A stretch of DNA of 62,467 bases from Selenomonas sp. (lineage in GTDB: Bacteria > Bacillota > Negativicutes > Selenomonadales > Selenomonadaceae), in contig JAGBLH010000284.1 in assembly GCA_017635515.1 (NCBI GenBank), positions 1 to 62,467 on the forward strand, given 5' to 3'. Position numbers and translations under genes: made by a program. This document shows, piece after piece, positions 1-8,922 of this stretch (positions are counted from its first letter, which is position 1; each line of letters opens with the position of its first letter). The notes beneath the pieces are model-generated. The model saw only the letters and a list, made by a program, of their open reading frames with translations, searched no databases and was not told the origin of the DNA.

Positions 1-29
1 GCTTTTTTGCGGGCATGGGTCATAAGTGC

Positions 30-58
30 TTGCATTTCTCATGGAAGTCTTATAAAAT
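30..58 (+). promoter_or_regulatory. Candidate sigma-70 promoter of the LPS operon
   Basis: TTGCAT (30-35) and TAAAAT (53-58) are separated by 17 bp, upstream of lpxC. The T-run at 3-8 looks like the tail of a terminator belonging to a gene left of the window, so this promoter would start a new transcription unit. Seen by eye only. Confidence 0.5.
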
Positions 59-86
59 ATATACGGAAAAATTTCGGATTTAATGG

Positions 87-113
87 ACACGCAGGGGGCA
101 CCTGCGTGTTTTT
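87..113 (+). terminator. Hairpin with T-run in the lpxC leader
   Basis: ACACGCAGG (87-95) pairs perfectly with CCTGCGTGT (101-109) around a 5-nt loop and is followed by TTTTT. It lies between the candidate promoter at 30-58 and the lpxC start. It therefore either ends read-through from upstream or acts as an attenuator in the LPS operon leader. Confidence 0.7.
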
Positions 114-137
114 ATAGAAAGTCGGGAGGAATTACTG

Positions 138-971
138 TTGCAGAAGCAGACAACGCTGGCCAGGGAGGCTGCCTATACGGGGGTGGGCCTTCATTCCGGG
201 CGTGAGGTACATATGGTGTTATGCCCGACCGGGGCGGATACGGGGCTGGTCTTTGTGCGGACGGATTTGCCAGGGCAGCCGGAGATCCATGCGGTGGCGG
301 AGAACGTCACTTCCACTCTGCGGGCTACCACCGTGGAGGAGAATGGCTGCAAGGTATTTACCATCGAGCACCTCATGAGTGCCTTCCACGCCGCAGACAT
401 CGACAATTGCCGCATTGAGATGGATTCTGAGGAGCCGCCCGTGGCGGACGGGTCTGCCCTGGCCTTCCTTGAGCTTATCAGGGGGGCGGGCAAGGCGGAA
501 TTGGACTCTCCCCGCCATGAGGTGGTGGTGGACAAGGTCTACCGCATCGACGATGACAAGCATGAACGCTTTGTCATGGTGGTGCCCTATGACGGCTTCA
601 GGGTGAGCTTCACCTCTGTCAATCCCCACAAGCTCATCGGCATCCAGTATGAGGACTTCGAGATTGACGAGGAGACCTATCATAGGGAGATCGCCCCTGC
701 CCGCACCATTGCCTACGAAAAGGAAATCGAGGCTCTGAGGAAGATGGGCCTCGGCCTTGGCGGCACCATCGAGAGCGTCATCGTCTACAACGATGAGGGC
801 TGGCTCAATCCCCTGCACTTCGAGGATGAGCTGGTGCGGCATAAGATCCTGGATGTCATCGGTGATCTGAGGCTGGCAGGCCCCATCCGCGGCCATGTCA
901 TAGCGGCAGCTTCGGGTCATGCCCTGAATACGGCTTTAGCAAAACTTCTTGCGGATGCACCGCGGGATTAA
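138..971 (+). CDS. lpxC: UDP-3-O-acyl-N-acetylglucosamine deacetylase LpxC
   Basis: Cytoplasmic zinc deacetylase that carries out the committed step of lipid A synthesis, removing acetate from UDP-3-O-acyl-GlcNAc. The protein has 277 residues, slightly shorter than the roughly 300 of proteobacterial LpxC. The family motifs are visible: TIEHLMSA with zinc ligand His78, a C-terminal RHKILDVIGD containing the other His/Asp ligands, and the SGHALN catalytic-histidine motif near the end. The start is a TTG preceded by GGGAGGA at 124-130. It opens a tightly packed operon; fabZ follows 21 bp later. The leader carries a terminator-like hairpin, so expression may be attenuated. The identification is secure. 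Confidence 0.96.
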   Translation: MQKQTTLAREAAYTGVGLHSGREVHMVLCPTGADTGLVFVRTDLPGQPEIHAVAENVTSTLRATTVEENGCKVFTIEHLMSAFHAADIDNCRIEMDSEEPPVADGSALAFLELIRGAGKAELDSPRHEVVVDKVYRIDDDKHERFVMVVPYDGFRVSFTSVNPHKLIGIQYEDFEIDEETYHREIAPARTIAYEKEIEALRKMGLGLGGTIESVIVYNDEGWLNPLHFEDELVRHKILDVIGDLRLAGPIRGHVIAAASGHALNTALAKLLADAPRD

Positions 972-992
972 AGATAGAAAGAGGGATGTATT

Positions 993-1466
993 ATGGAACT
1001 CGACATCAATGAAATCATGAAGATATTGCCTCATCGTCCGCCTCTTCTGCTGGTGGACCGCATCGTGGAGATTGAGCCCTTCAAGTCTGCCACGGGCATC
1101 AAGTGCATCACCATGAATGAGCCCCAGTTTGGCGGCCACTTCCCTGGGCATCCCATCATGCCAGGGGTGCTGCTCCTTGAAGCCATGGCTCAGGTAGGCG
1201 GCGTGGCCATGCTCTATCCCAAGGAGCACCGCGGCAAGCTGGCCTTCTTCGGCGGTATGGACAACGTGCGCTTCAAGCAGCCCGTGGTGCCCGGCGATGT
1301 GCTGGTCACCAAGGCAGAGATCGCCAAGGTGCGCGGCAACTTCGGCGTGCTCCATGCTGATGGCTATGTCAATGATAAGCTGGTAGCTCAGGCCGACTTC
1401 AAGTTTGCTCTGATTGAGGATGAGAATCACAAGCCGGAGGCGTCTGAAGAGACGGCTGACAACTGA
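993..1466 (+). CDS. fabZ: 3-hydroxyacyl-ACP dehydratase FabZ
   Basis: Hot-dog-fold dehydratase that removes water from 3-hydroxyacyl-ACP during fatty-acid elongation. It competes with lipid A synthesis for 3-hydroxyacyl-ACP, which explains its place among lpx genes. The protein has 157 residues, the usual length. The active-site motif GGHFPGHP gives catalytic His49, and Glu63 lies in LLLEAMAQ, the same 14-residue spacing as in the E. coli enzyme. In some phyla lpxC and fabZ are fused; here they are separate genes 21 bp apart. The ATG follows GAGGGATG. A 7-bp hairpin (1468-1489) lies just after the stop, with only a weak T-stretch. Confidence 0.95.
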   Translation: MELDINEIMKILPHRPPLLLVDRIVEIEPFKSATGIKCITMNEPQFGGHFPGHPIMPGVLLLEAMAQVGGVAMLYPKEHRGKLAFFGGMDNVRFKQPVVPGDVLVTKAEIAKVRGNFGVLHADGYVNDKLVAQADFKFALIEDENHKPEASEETADN

Positions 1467-1467
1467 G

Positions 1468-1494
1468 CCTTGCAGACGCAAATGCAAGGATTTT
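1468..1494 (+). terminator. Weak hairpin after fabZ
   Basis: CCTTGCA (1468-1474) pairs with TGCAAGG (1483-1489) and is followed by ATTTT. It may reduce read-through. The 227-bp gap to lpxA is the largest inside the LPS cluster and is AT-rich from 1495 to 1610, so an internal promoter is possible, but no clear -35/-10 pair was found. Confidence 0.35.
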
Positions 1495-1693
1495 GTTGCA
1501 AATAACTGATTTTAGCAAGTAAATAAGACCTAGTCTTTGTTCAAATCGAAGAATGCCCGGATTTGCTATCATAGTGCATACTAAGATTGAAAGTTTATTT
1601 GGGAGTATATACAAAAGATGAGCAAAGCCGCTTGCGCCAGGAAATGCTCGGCCCGGCGCGTGTGTTTATCGTAGAACAGAGGAGTTGGAGCAG

Positions 1694-2515
1694 ATGAGTG
1701 CTGAAAGCAAAGTAGTAGCTTATATACATGATACAGCCGTCATCGCGCCGGGGGCCCGCATTGCCAAGAACGTGGAGATCGGCCCTTATTCGGTGATTGG
1801 GGAACACGTGGAGATCGGCGAGGGCACGAAGATTGGCCCCCATGTGGTCATCACGGGCTGGACCCAGATAGGCAGGGACTGCAAGATTTTCCAGGGGGCT
1901 TCCGTAGGCGAAGAGCCCCAGGACTTGAAATTCCAGGGTGAGAAGAGCTATGTCTTCATCGGTGACCGCACCACCATCCGCGAGGGCGTCACCGTCCACC
2001 GTGCCACAGGCGAGGGGGAGGAGACCCGCATAGGCAGCGACTGCCTGCTGATGGCCCTGACCCATGTGGCGCATAACTGCGTCATTGGCAACCATGTGAT
2101 CATGTCCAACTTGGCCAGCGTGGCAGGCCATGTGGTGGTGGAGGACCGGGCCGTCATCGGCGGCATGGCCGGTGTCCACCAGTTCGTGAAGATTGGCCGC
2201 AACGCCATGGTGGCGGGCATGTCCCGCCTGGTGCAGGATGTAGTGCCCTATACCATCGTGGCGGGCCATCCGGCCAAAGCTGCGGGCATCAACAGCGTGG
2301 GCATCGCCCGTGCCGGCATTCCCCTGGAAGCGCGCCGCAATATCAAGCGGGCCTACAAGATACTTTACCGTTCTGGGCTGAGCCTCAAGGAAGCCATTTC
2401 CATCATTGAGCAGGATGTGGATTCCTGTGAGGAGATTGAGCATTTCCTGCGCTTCCTGCGCAATGCTGACCGGGGCATCTGCCGAGGCCGCAGGGACGGG
2501 GACAAAGATATTTGA
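1694..2515 (+). CDS. lpxA: UDP-N-acetylglucosamine acyltransferase LpxA
   Basis: First enzyme of lipid A synthesis; transfers a 3-hydroxyacyl chain from ACP to UDP-GlcNAc in the cytoplasm. The 273 residues show the left-handed beta-helix hexapeptide pattern (repeated I-G-x-x-x runs at 25-170). The motif LTHVAHNCVIGN includes His127, equivalent to the catalytic His125 of E. coli LpxA. An in-frame TTG lies 9 bp upstream at 1685, but the ATG at 1694 has AGAGGAG at the right distance (1678-1684), so it is preferred. lpxD, the next acyltransferase of the pathway, is not in the window. Confidence 0.95.
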   Translation: MSAESKVVAYIHDTAVIAPGARIAKNVEIGPYSVIGEHVEIGEGTKIGPHVVITGWTQIGRDCKIFQGASVGEEPQDLKFQGEKSYVFIGDRTTIREGVTVHRATGEGEETRIGSDCLLMALTHVAHNCVIGNHVIMSNLASVAGHVVVEDRAVIGGMAGVHQFVKIGRNAMVAGMSRLVQDVVPYTIVAGHPAKAAGINSVGIARAGIPLEARRNIKRAYKILYRSGLSLKEAISIIEQDVDSCEEIEHFLRFLRNADRGICRGRRDGDKDI

Positions 2516-2559
2516 GATTCAAGCCGTGATTGATAATCTGGAGATAGGGAGCAGAGTTT

Positions 2560-3363
2560 ATGGAAAAGATTGGATTGCTGGCAGGCGTAGGCAAGCTGCC
2601 TGTGGAATGTGCGCGGGCTGCAAAGCTCCTGGGCTATGAGGTTTATGCTGTGGCCCTGCTTGAGGAAACGGATCCGGAACTTGACGAGGCGGCCTTTGAG
2701 TGCGCCCATATCAGCATTGCCCAGATGGGTGAGATCCTGGCTTACCTGAAGTCCAAGCAGGTGGAGAAGATCACCATGATCGGCAAGGTTACCAAGGAGC
2801 TCCTGTTCTCAGGCAAGCTGGTGCCGGATGCTACGGCCATGCAGCTGATCATGTCCCTGCCGGACAGGAAGGACGATACCATCATGCTGGCCTTTGTCCA
2901 GGCCCTGGCCCGGGCAGGCTTCACAGCCTTTGACCAGACGGCCCTTATACATAAGCTGATGCCCCATCGCGGCACCATCACCAGCCGTGAGCCGGATGAG
3001 CGCGAGAAGAAGGACATGGAGTTCGGCTTCCGCATGGCCAAGGAAATCGGCCGCCTGGATGTGGGACAGACCGTGGTGGTGAAGGAGTCTGCCGTCATGG
3101 CCCTGGAGGCCATCGAGGGCACCGATGCCTGCATCAGGCGCGGTGGCCAGCTGGCCCGCGGTGGCGCCGTGGTGGCCAAAGTGGCCAAGCCGGCGCAGGA
3201 CAACCGCTTCGATGTGCCCACCGTGGGCAAGGCTACGCTGGAGGCCATGATCGAGGTGGGGGCTACGGCTCTGGCCATCGAGGCTGACAAGACCCTCCTG
3301 GTGGAGCGCGAGGCTGTGGTGAAGCTGGCCGAGGAGCACGGCATTGCCATTGTGGCTATGTGA
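2560..3363 (+). CDS. lpxI: UDP-2,3-diacylglucosamine pyrophosphatase LpxI
   Basis: Hydrolyses UDP-2,3-diacylglucosamine to lipid X plus UMP. LpxI (DUF1009) is the replacement for LpxH in many non-gamma-proteobacterial lineages. The 267-residue protein starts with the typical MEKIGLLAGVGKLPVECARAA region. It also contains the family-like DQTALIHKLMPHRG segment and ends with a conserved-looking EADKTLLVEREAVVKLA segment. It sits between lpxA and lpxB, the position expected for this activity. No metal-ligand assignment was attempted. The function rests on family recognition and gene context together. Confidence 0.9.
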   Translation: MEKIGLLAGVGKLPVECARAAKLLGYEVYAVALLEETDPELDEAAFECAHISIAQMGEILAYLKSKQVEKITMIGKVTKELLFSGKLVPDATAMQLIMSLPDRKDDTIMLAFVQALARAGFTAFDQTALIHKLMPHRGTITSREPDEREKKDMEFGFRMAKEIGRLDVGQTVVVKESAVMALEAIEGTDACIRRGGQLARGGAVVAKVAKPAQDNRFDVPTVGKATLEAMIEVGATALAIEADKTLLVEREAVVKLAEEHGIAIVAM

Positions 3364-3490
3364 ATCAAGTGATATTGTATGCGGCAGGTGCTTTCCTCTG
3401 CCGCATTTTGCTTTTTGCGGGCAGTGCCTAAAGTTGCTACAGGCAAGCCTATATGGTACAATGTTAGATTGATGGATGGAGGGATAGCCA

Positions 3491-4639
3491 GTGAAAATCA
3501 TGCTTTCGGCAGGAGAGGTTTCGGGAGACTTGCACGGCAGAAGGCTGGCAGAGGCTCTTTTGAGCCTTGACCCCTCCGTGCAGCTGTTTGGCTTTGGCGG
3601 CAAGGAAATGGAAGGGGCGGGAGTGCGCCTCCTGAAGGACTTTGCCGATTACAATGTCATGGGCGTCTGGGAGGTCCTGAAGAACCTGCGGCGCATCATG
3701 AAGCTCCTGAACTATCTGGAAGAGGCCATGCGGGAGGAAAGGCCAAACCTGCTGGTGCTCATAGATTACCCGGATTTCAACTGGCGGTTGGCGAAGAAGG
3801 CCAGGGCGCTGGGCATTCCTGTGTTTTCCTATATCCCACCTTCTGCCTGGGCCTGGCGCAAGGGACGGGCTAAGTCCTGCGCCAAGATTGCCAATGAGTT
3901 CGTGGCCATCTTCCCCCATGAGCTGCCCCCCTATGAGGCGGCAGGGGCGAGGATTTCCTTTGTGGGCAATCCCTTGGTGGATACAGTGCGGGCGGAAATC
4001 CCGCCCAAGGCGGCAGAGCGGGAATTTGGCCTGCGGGAGGGGGAGGTTCCCATCCTGCTCCTGCCCGGCAGCCGCCGCCAGGAGATAGAGATGCTGCTGC
4101 CGGACATGCTGGGGGCGGCGAAGCTGCTGAAGCAGAAGCGTCCCGAGACGCGCTTTTTCCTGCCGGTGGCAGATACGGGCCTGAAAGCCCTCATCGAGGC
4201 AAAGATTGCTGCAGCGGAGTTGGAGGGAGAAATCACCCTCACGGGCACGGAGCACCGCTATGCCCTCATGGGCCTGGGGGCGGCGGCCATGGCCACTTCT
4301 GGCACCGTGGTGATGGAGGCAGCCCTCATGGGGTTGCCCTGCGTGGTGCTCTATCGCTTTGCCTGGCTTTCCGCCCTGATTGGCAGATTGGTGGTGCATG
4401 TGGAGCATTTCAGCCTGCCCAATATCCTGCTAGGTGAAGGCTTCCAGCCAGAGCTGCTGCAGGAGCAGGTGACGCCGGAAAACATTGCGGCGCATATGCT
4501 GCCCCTTTATCCAGGTGGGCAGAAGCGGGAAATCACCTGCGCCAAGCTCAGGGAGGCCTGCAGGAAGCTGGGCGGGCCGGGGGCGGCTTACAGAGTGGCT
4601 GAAAAGGTGCTGGCCTGCGCCAGGCGGCATTTGCGATAA
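3491..4639 (+). CDS. lpxB: Lipid-A-disaccharide synthase LpxB
   Basis: GT19 glycosyltransferase that joins lipid X to UDP-2,3-diacylglucosamine, giving the tetra-acylated disaccharide 1-phosphate at the inner face of the membrane. It has 382 residues, the normal length. Family motifs seen are SAGEVSGDLHG at the N terminus, IDYPDFNWRLA, IPPSAWAWRKGR, the nucleotide-site LPGSRRQEI near residue 195, and ATSGTVVMEAALMG. The ATG at 3491 follows GGAGGG. The next gene, msbA, starts 31 bp after the stop; an apparent longer msbA reading frame overlaps lpxB but lacks a credible start. Confidence 0.95.
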   Translation: MKIMLSAGEVSGDLHGRRLAEALLSLDPSVQLFGFGGKEMEGAGVRLLKDFADYNVMGVWEVLKNLRRIMKLLNYLEEAMREERPNLLVLIDYPDFNWRLAKKARALGIPVFSYIPPSAWAWRKGRAKSCAKIANEFVAIFPHELPPYEAAGARISFVGNPLVDTVRAEIPPKAAEREFGLREGEVPILLLPGSRRQEIEMLLPDMLGAAKLLKQKRPETRFFLPVADTGLKALIEAKIAAAELEGEITLTGTEHRYALMGLGAAAMATSGTVVMEAALMGLPCVVLYRFAWLSALIGRLVVHVEHFSLPNILLGEGFQPELLQEQVTPENIAAHMLPLYPGGQKREITCAKLREACRKLGGPGAAYRVAEKVLACARRHLR

Positions 4640-4670
4640 GAGAGTTCAGAGAATTCGAGGGAAGCTTTTC

Positions 4671-6404
4671 ATGAAGAATTACAAGCGGTTGCTGCAATAT
4701 ATGCGGCCTTATACCAGGCGGTTCATCCTGGCGGTCTTCTGCATCGTCATGGCGGCAGGCGCCAACCTTTATCTGCCCTGGATCATCAAGGACATGGTGG
4801 ACAAGGTGCTGACGGAGAAGGACATGTTCATGCTGAACGTGATTTCCGTAGGCATTGTCATCACCTTCCTCGTGCGCGGCATATTCTACTATGGCCAGTC
4901 TTATCTGGTGTCCTACATCGGCGAGCGGGTCATCATCGACGTGCGGGAGGTCATGTTCAGGAAGTTCCAGCGTTTGCCTATGGCTTACTTTGACAGGCAT
5001 CAGACCGGCGAGACCATGAGCTACATCACCAATGATGTCAGCGCCATCCAGTCAGCCCTGGTGGCCCAGCTCATCGAGATGGTGACGGAAGGCTCCATCC
5101 TCATCGGTTCCCTGGTCATGATGGTCTATCTGGACTGGAAGCTCTCCCTGCTGACTCTGGTGGTCATTCCCCTGGTGGGGCAGGCCATGAAGATTTTCGG
5201 CCGCAAGCTCAAGCGCAACGGCACGGTGATCCAGGAGCGCATGGCTGACATCACTTCCCTGCTGCAGGAAAGCGTGTCTTCCGTGCGGGTGGTGAAGACT
5301 TTTGTCCGTGAGGACTACGAAATCGAACGTTTCAAGAAGCAGAATATCCTGAACTTCCGGGCGGCCATGAAGAATGTGCAGCTCACCAGCCTCCTGACCC
5401 CGACGGTGGAGTTTTTGGCGGCGGTGTCCGTCACCTTCATCGTCTGGTTCGGCGGCTATGAGGTGTTGAACGGCGAGCTCACTGCCGGTGCCCTGATTGC
5501 CTTCCTGACCTACGCGGTGAATCTGGCCAATCCTGTGAAGCGCCTGTCCCGGGTCTATGGCAACATGCAGAAGGCCATGGCAGCGGTGGATCGCGTGTTT
5601 GAGGTCATCGACCTGCCGGAGCCTCTGGCTGACAAGCCCGAGGCCAAGCCCCTGCCGGAGATTCAGGGCCATGTGGTGGTAGACCATGTTTCCTTTGGCT
5701 ACAAGAAGGATAATCTGGCTCTTGATGATGTGACCTTGGAGGCCAAGCCGGGGCAGATGATTGCCTTCGTGGGGCCGTCCGGCGCGGGCAAGTCCACCAT
5801 CGCCAATCTCTTGCCCCGCTTCTATGAGATAGACAGCGGCTCCATCAGCATTGACGGCCATGATATAAGGGATGTGACCTTAAAGTCCCTGCGGGAGCAG
5901 ATTGGCATCGTACCCCAGGAGACCATGCTCTTTTCCACCACCGTGCGGGAAAATATCCGCTACGGCAGGCTGGACGCCACGGACGAAGAAGTGGAAGAGG
6001 CGGCCAGAGCCGCCAATGCCGATGGCTTCATCCGTGAGCTGCCCCAGGGCTATGACACGCCCATCGGGGAGCGGGGCCTGAACCTCTCCGGCGGCCAGCG
6101 CCAGCGCATGGCCATCGCCAGGGCCATACTCAAAAATCCGCGCATCCTGATTTTGGATGAGGCTACTTCGGCCCTGGATACGGAAAGCGAGAAAGTGGTG
6201 CAGGCGGCTCTCGACCAGCTCATGGTGGGGCGCACTTCCTTCGTCATTGCCCATCGCCTTTCCACGATTTTCAATGCCGACCAGATTTACGTTATTGACG
6301 GGGGCAGGATCAAGGAGCACGGCACCCATGAGGAACTTTTGAAGCAGGACGGGCTTTACAGTTACCTGTATAATATCCAGTTCAGCAGGAAGAACGTTGA
6401 GTAA
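4671..6404 (+). CDS. msbA: Lipid A export ATP-binding/permease MsbA
   Basis: Half-size ABC exporter (577 residues) that flips core-lipid A across the inner membrane. Residues 1-320 form the six-helix transmembrane domain, ending near the PVKRLSRVYGNMQKAMAA coupling region. The nucleotide-binding domain has Walker A GPSGAGKST at 368-376, signature LSGGQ at 472-476 and Walker B ILILDEATSALD. The ATG at 4671 follows GAGGGA (4657-4662). The frame is open further upstream into lpxB, but that part is antithetical to the family start and has no ribosome site. Placement directly after lpxB supports a lipid A rather than drug substrate. Confidence 0.93.
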   Translation: MKNYKRLLQYMRPYTRRFILAVFCIVMAAGANLYLPWIIKDMVDKVLTEKDMFMLNVISVGIVITFLVRGIFYYGQSYLVSYIGERVIIDVREVMFRKFQRLPMAYFDRHQTGETMSYITNDVSAIQSALVAQLIEMVTEGSILIGSLVMMVYLDWKLSLLTLVVIPLVGQAMKIFGRKLKRNGTVIQERMADITSLLQESVSSVRVVKTFVREDYEIERFKKQNILNFRAAMKNVQLTSLLTPTVEFLAAVSVTFIVWFGGYEVLNGELTAGALIAFLTYAVNLANPVKRLSRVYGNMQKAMAAVDRVFEVIDLPEPLADKPEAKPLPEIQGHVVVDHVSFGYKKDNLALDDVTLEAKPGQMIAFVGPSGAGKSTIANLLPRFYEIDSGSISIDGHDIRDVTLKSLREQIGIVPQETMLFSTTVRENIRYGRLDATDEEVEEAARAANADGFIRELPQGYDTPIGERGLNLSGGQRQRMAIARAILKNPRILILDEATSALDTESEKVVQAALDQLMVGRTSFVIAHRLSTIFNADQIYVIDGGRIKEHGTHEELLKQDGLYSYLYNIQFSRKNVE

Positions 6405-6416
6405 AGGGGATAAGTC

Positions 6417-8915
6417 ATGCAGTTGCTTTATAACATAGCGGCCATCATCATCGTGGTGCTCATCATCCCGATGTTTATGATCCGCGCGGTGCGCGAGCGG
6501 GGGTTCGTGGAGCGCATCAAGCAGAGCCTGGGCATTTTCCCGGACCATGTTCTTGAGCCGGTGGCTAAGAAAGGCTGTATCTGGGTTCATGCAGCTTCCG
6601 TAGGCGAGATTGTGGCTACCAGCCCGCTCATCAAGGAATTCCGCAAGGAATTCCCCACCAGCCCCATTCTGGTTTCTGTGGTCACCACCAGCGGCTATGA
6701 GATGGCCAACCGCATCATCAAGGATGCGGATGCTATCATCTACTTCCCGCTGGATTTGCCCTGGCTGGCCTCCCATGTGTTCCGCCGCATCGGGCCGCGG
6801 GTTTTCCTGCCCGTGGAGACGGAGCTTTGGCCCAACTTCCTCAAGACCGCCCGGCGCTGCCAGGTGCCGGTGATGATGGTCAATGGCCGCATCAGCGACA
6901 AGAGCGTGAAGCGCTACAAGTATATGCGAGGGCTTTTGCGGGACATGATTGGCACGGTGAAGCGCTTTGCCATGCAGTCACCCATTGATGCCGAGTACAT
7001 CATGCGCCTGGGGGCTCCCCCGGAGCTGGTGACAGTGACGGGCAATACCAAGTTTGACCAGACCTACACGGATGTGAGCGCCGAGGAAAAGACCCAGATC
7101 CTGCGGGAGATGAATCTGGAGGACAATGACGGGATTTTCCTGGCAGGCTCCACCCATCGGGGGGAGGAGGAGTTCGTGCTGCAGGCCTTCAAGGCCGTGC
7201 GCAGGAACCATCCCAAGGCCCGGCTGGTGATTGCTCCCCGCGAGCTTCTCCGCACCATGGAGGTCACCCATATCTGCAAGAGCGCAGGCTTTTCCGTCTC
7301 TCTTCGCACGGAGCTTCAGAAGGAGGCCCGGCATGGCGAGCCTACCGATATCGTGATCCTCGATACCATCGGCGAGCTGGGCAAGGTCTACAGCATCGGC
7401 GATGTGGTGTATGTGGGCGGCAGCCTCATCACCCACGGCGGCCACAATATCCTGGAGCCTGCGGCCCATGGCAAGGCCATCATCGTGGGCCACTATATGT
7501 TCAACTTCAAGGACACCCACGCCCTGTTCAAGAAGCGCAATGCCTGCATCACCGTGGAGGATGCCAACGGGCTGGCGGCAGAGGTGTCACGCCTGTTTGA
7601 CGAGCCGGAGGAGCGTCACCGCATGGAGGCGGAAACCCTGGCCATCGTTTCCGAGAACAAGGGGGCTTCCAGGAAGTCCGCCCTGATCCTGCGGGAGACC
7701 ATCGAGCGTTTTGAGCGCGAGCAGGCTTCCAAGGGCTCCAGCGTCAAGTCCACCCAGAAGATTGCCAACCTCCAGACCTACTTCGTGGATCTGGTGCACA
7801 GCAAGGATGTGGACGGCATCGGGCAGAATTTGCTCATGGGGATTCTCTACTTGTTTTCCCTGATTTACCGTGGGCTGGTGAATTTCAAGCTGGCCCTCTT
7901 CAAATTAGGTGTGTTCAAGACCAGGAGCCTTGACTGCTTCGTCATCAGCCTGGGCAATATCACCGTGGGCGGCACGGGCAAGACCCCGACGGCGCAGCGG
8001 CTGGCCCGGGACATCCGCGATATGGGCTATCGGGTGGTGATCCTCAACCGCGGCTACCGGGCCAAGTGGCACGGCAAGGTGGGCATTGTCTCCGACGGCA
8101 GCAATCTGCACATGAGCGCCGCCGAGGCAGGGGATGAGGCCTTCATGCTGGCCAAGCACCTGCCCGAGGTGCCGGTGCTGATAGGTGCCGAGAGAGCCGA
8201 GACGGGCCGCTATGCCATCGAGCACTTCGGAGCCGAGGTGGCTATCCTTGATGATGGCTACCAGCATTGGCAGCTGAAGAGGGACATGGACATCCTCCTC
8301 ATAGATGCAGTGAATGTCTTCGGCAACGGCTACATGCTGCCCAGGGGGACGCTGCGCGAGCCTATGCCCCATCTGAACCGCAGCCATGTCTGCCTCATGA
8401 CCAAGGTGGATCAGGCGGCAGCAGGCTCCCGGGAGTATATCCGCAAAACCCTGGCACAGTACAACAGCGAGGCCAAGATAGTGGAGAGCATCCACCAGCC
8501 CCGCTGCTTCATCCCCCTGTCAGACTGGTATGTGGATATTGCAGGGGACGGCATCCCCGTGACGGAGATGAAGGGCAAGCGCATTGTGGCGGTGTCCGCC
8601 ATCGGCAACCCCGCTTCCTTCGAGCAGACTTTGGAGGATTTGGACACGGAGATCATCGAGAGCCTGCGCTACCCCGACCATCACGACTACACCATGCAGG
8701 AGATGCAGGATGTGCTGAGGCGGGCCGAGAGCCAGGGCGCCGAGGCCATTGTCATCACGGAAAAGGACGCGGTGAAGATTCCTGCGGAAGTCATACAGTC
8801 CCGCTGGCCCATTCCCGTCTATGTCATCTGTGTGGAGGTCAACTTCCAGGAAGGCGGCAGTGAGTTCTACAGCCTGCTGAAGGCCAAGCTGCAGGAGAAG
8901 TTGGGAAATCGCTAA
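6417..8915 (+). CDS. waaA-lpxK: Bifunctional Kdo transferase / tetraacyldisaccharide 4'-kinase (WaaA-LpxK fusion)
   Basis: One 832-residue frame joins two enzymes normally encoded separately. Residues 1-430 match WaaA (KdtA): a membrane anchor at 5-22, WVHAASVGE with catalytic Glu64, and a GT-B C-terminal half with GGSLITHGGHNILEP. After a linker of about 30 residues, 455-832 match LpxK: the Walker A region GNITVGGTGKTP (513-524), ILNRGYRAK and DDGYQHWQLKRD. No stop or frameshift signal occurs at the junction. LpxK makes lipid IVA from the LpxB product and WaaA adds Kdo to it, so consecutive steps are held on one membrane-bound chain. Both active sites look intact. Confidence 0.92.
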   Translation: MQLLYNIAAIIIVVLIIPMFMIRAVRERGFVERIKQSLGIFPDHVLEPVAKKGCIWVHAASVGEIVATSPLIKEFRKEFPTSPILVSVVTTSGYEMANRIIKDADAIIYFPLDLPWLASHVFRRIGPRVFLPVETELWPNFLKTARRCQVPVMMVNGRISDKSVKRYKYMRGLLRDMIGTVKRFAMQSPIDAEYIMRLGAPPELVTVTGNTKFDQTYTDVSAEEKTQILREMNLEDNDGIFLAGSTHRGEEEFVLQAFKAVRRNHPKARLVIAPRELLRTMEVTHICKSAGFSVSLRTELQKEARHGEPTDIVILDTIGELGKVYSIGDVVYVGGSLITHGGHNILEPAAHGKAIIVGHYMFNFKDTHALFKKRNACITVEDANGLAAEVSRLFDEPEERHRMEAETLAIVSENKGASRKSALILRETIERFEREQASKGSSVKSTQKIANLQTYFVDLVHSKDVDGIGQNLLMGILYLFSLIYRGLVNFKLALFKLGVFKTRSLDCFVISLGNITVGGTGKTPTAQRLARDIRDMGYRVVILNRGYRAKWHGKVGIVSDGSNLHMSAAEAGDEAFMLAKHLPEVPVLIGAERAETGRYAIEHFGAEVAILDDGYQHWQLKRDMDILLIDAVNVFGNGYMLPRGTLREPMPHLNRSHVCLMTKVDQAAAGSREYIRKTLAQYNSEAKIVESIHQPRCFIPLSDWYVDIAGDGIPVTEMKGKRIVAVSAIGNPASFEQTLEDLDTEIIESLRYPDHHDYTMQEMQDVLRRAESQGAEAIVITEKDAVKIPAEVIQSRWPIPVYVICVEVNFQEGGSEFYSLLKAKLQEKLGNR

Positions 8916-8922
8916 AGGAGAT

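Noticed and set aside
1618..1674. 18-codon Cys/Arg-rich ORF before lpxA
   Set aside because: The spacing from the nearest purine run (GGGAG) is 11 bp or more and nothing else supports it.
4485..4670. Upstream extension of the msbA frame into lpxB
   Set aside because: It overlaps coding sequence of lpxB. MsbA proteins start at the MKNYKRLLQY position, which has a ribosome site.
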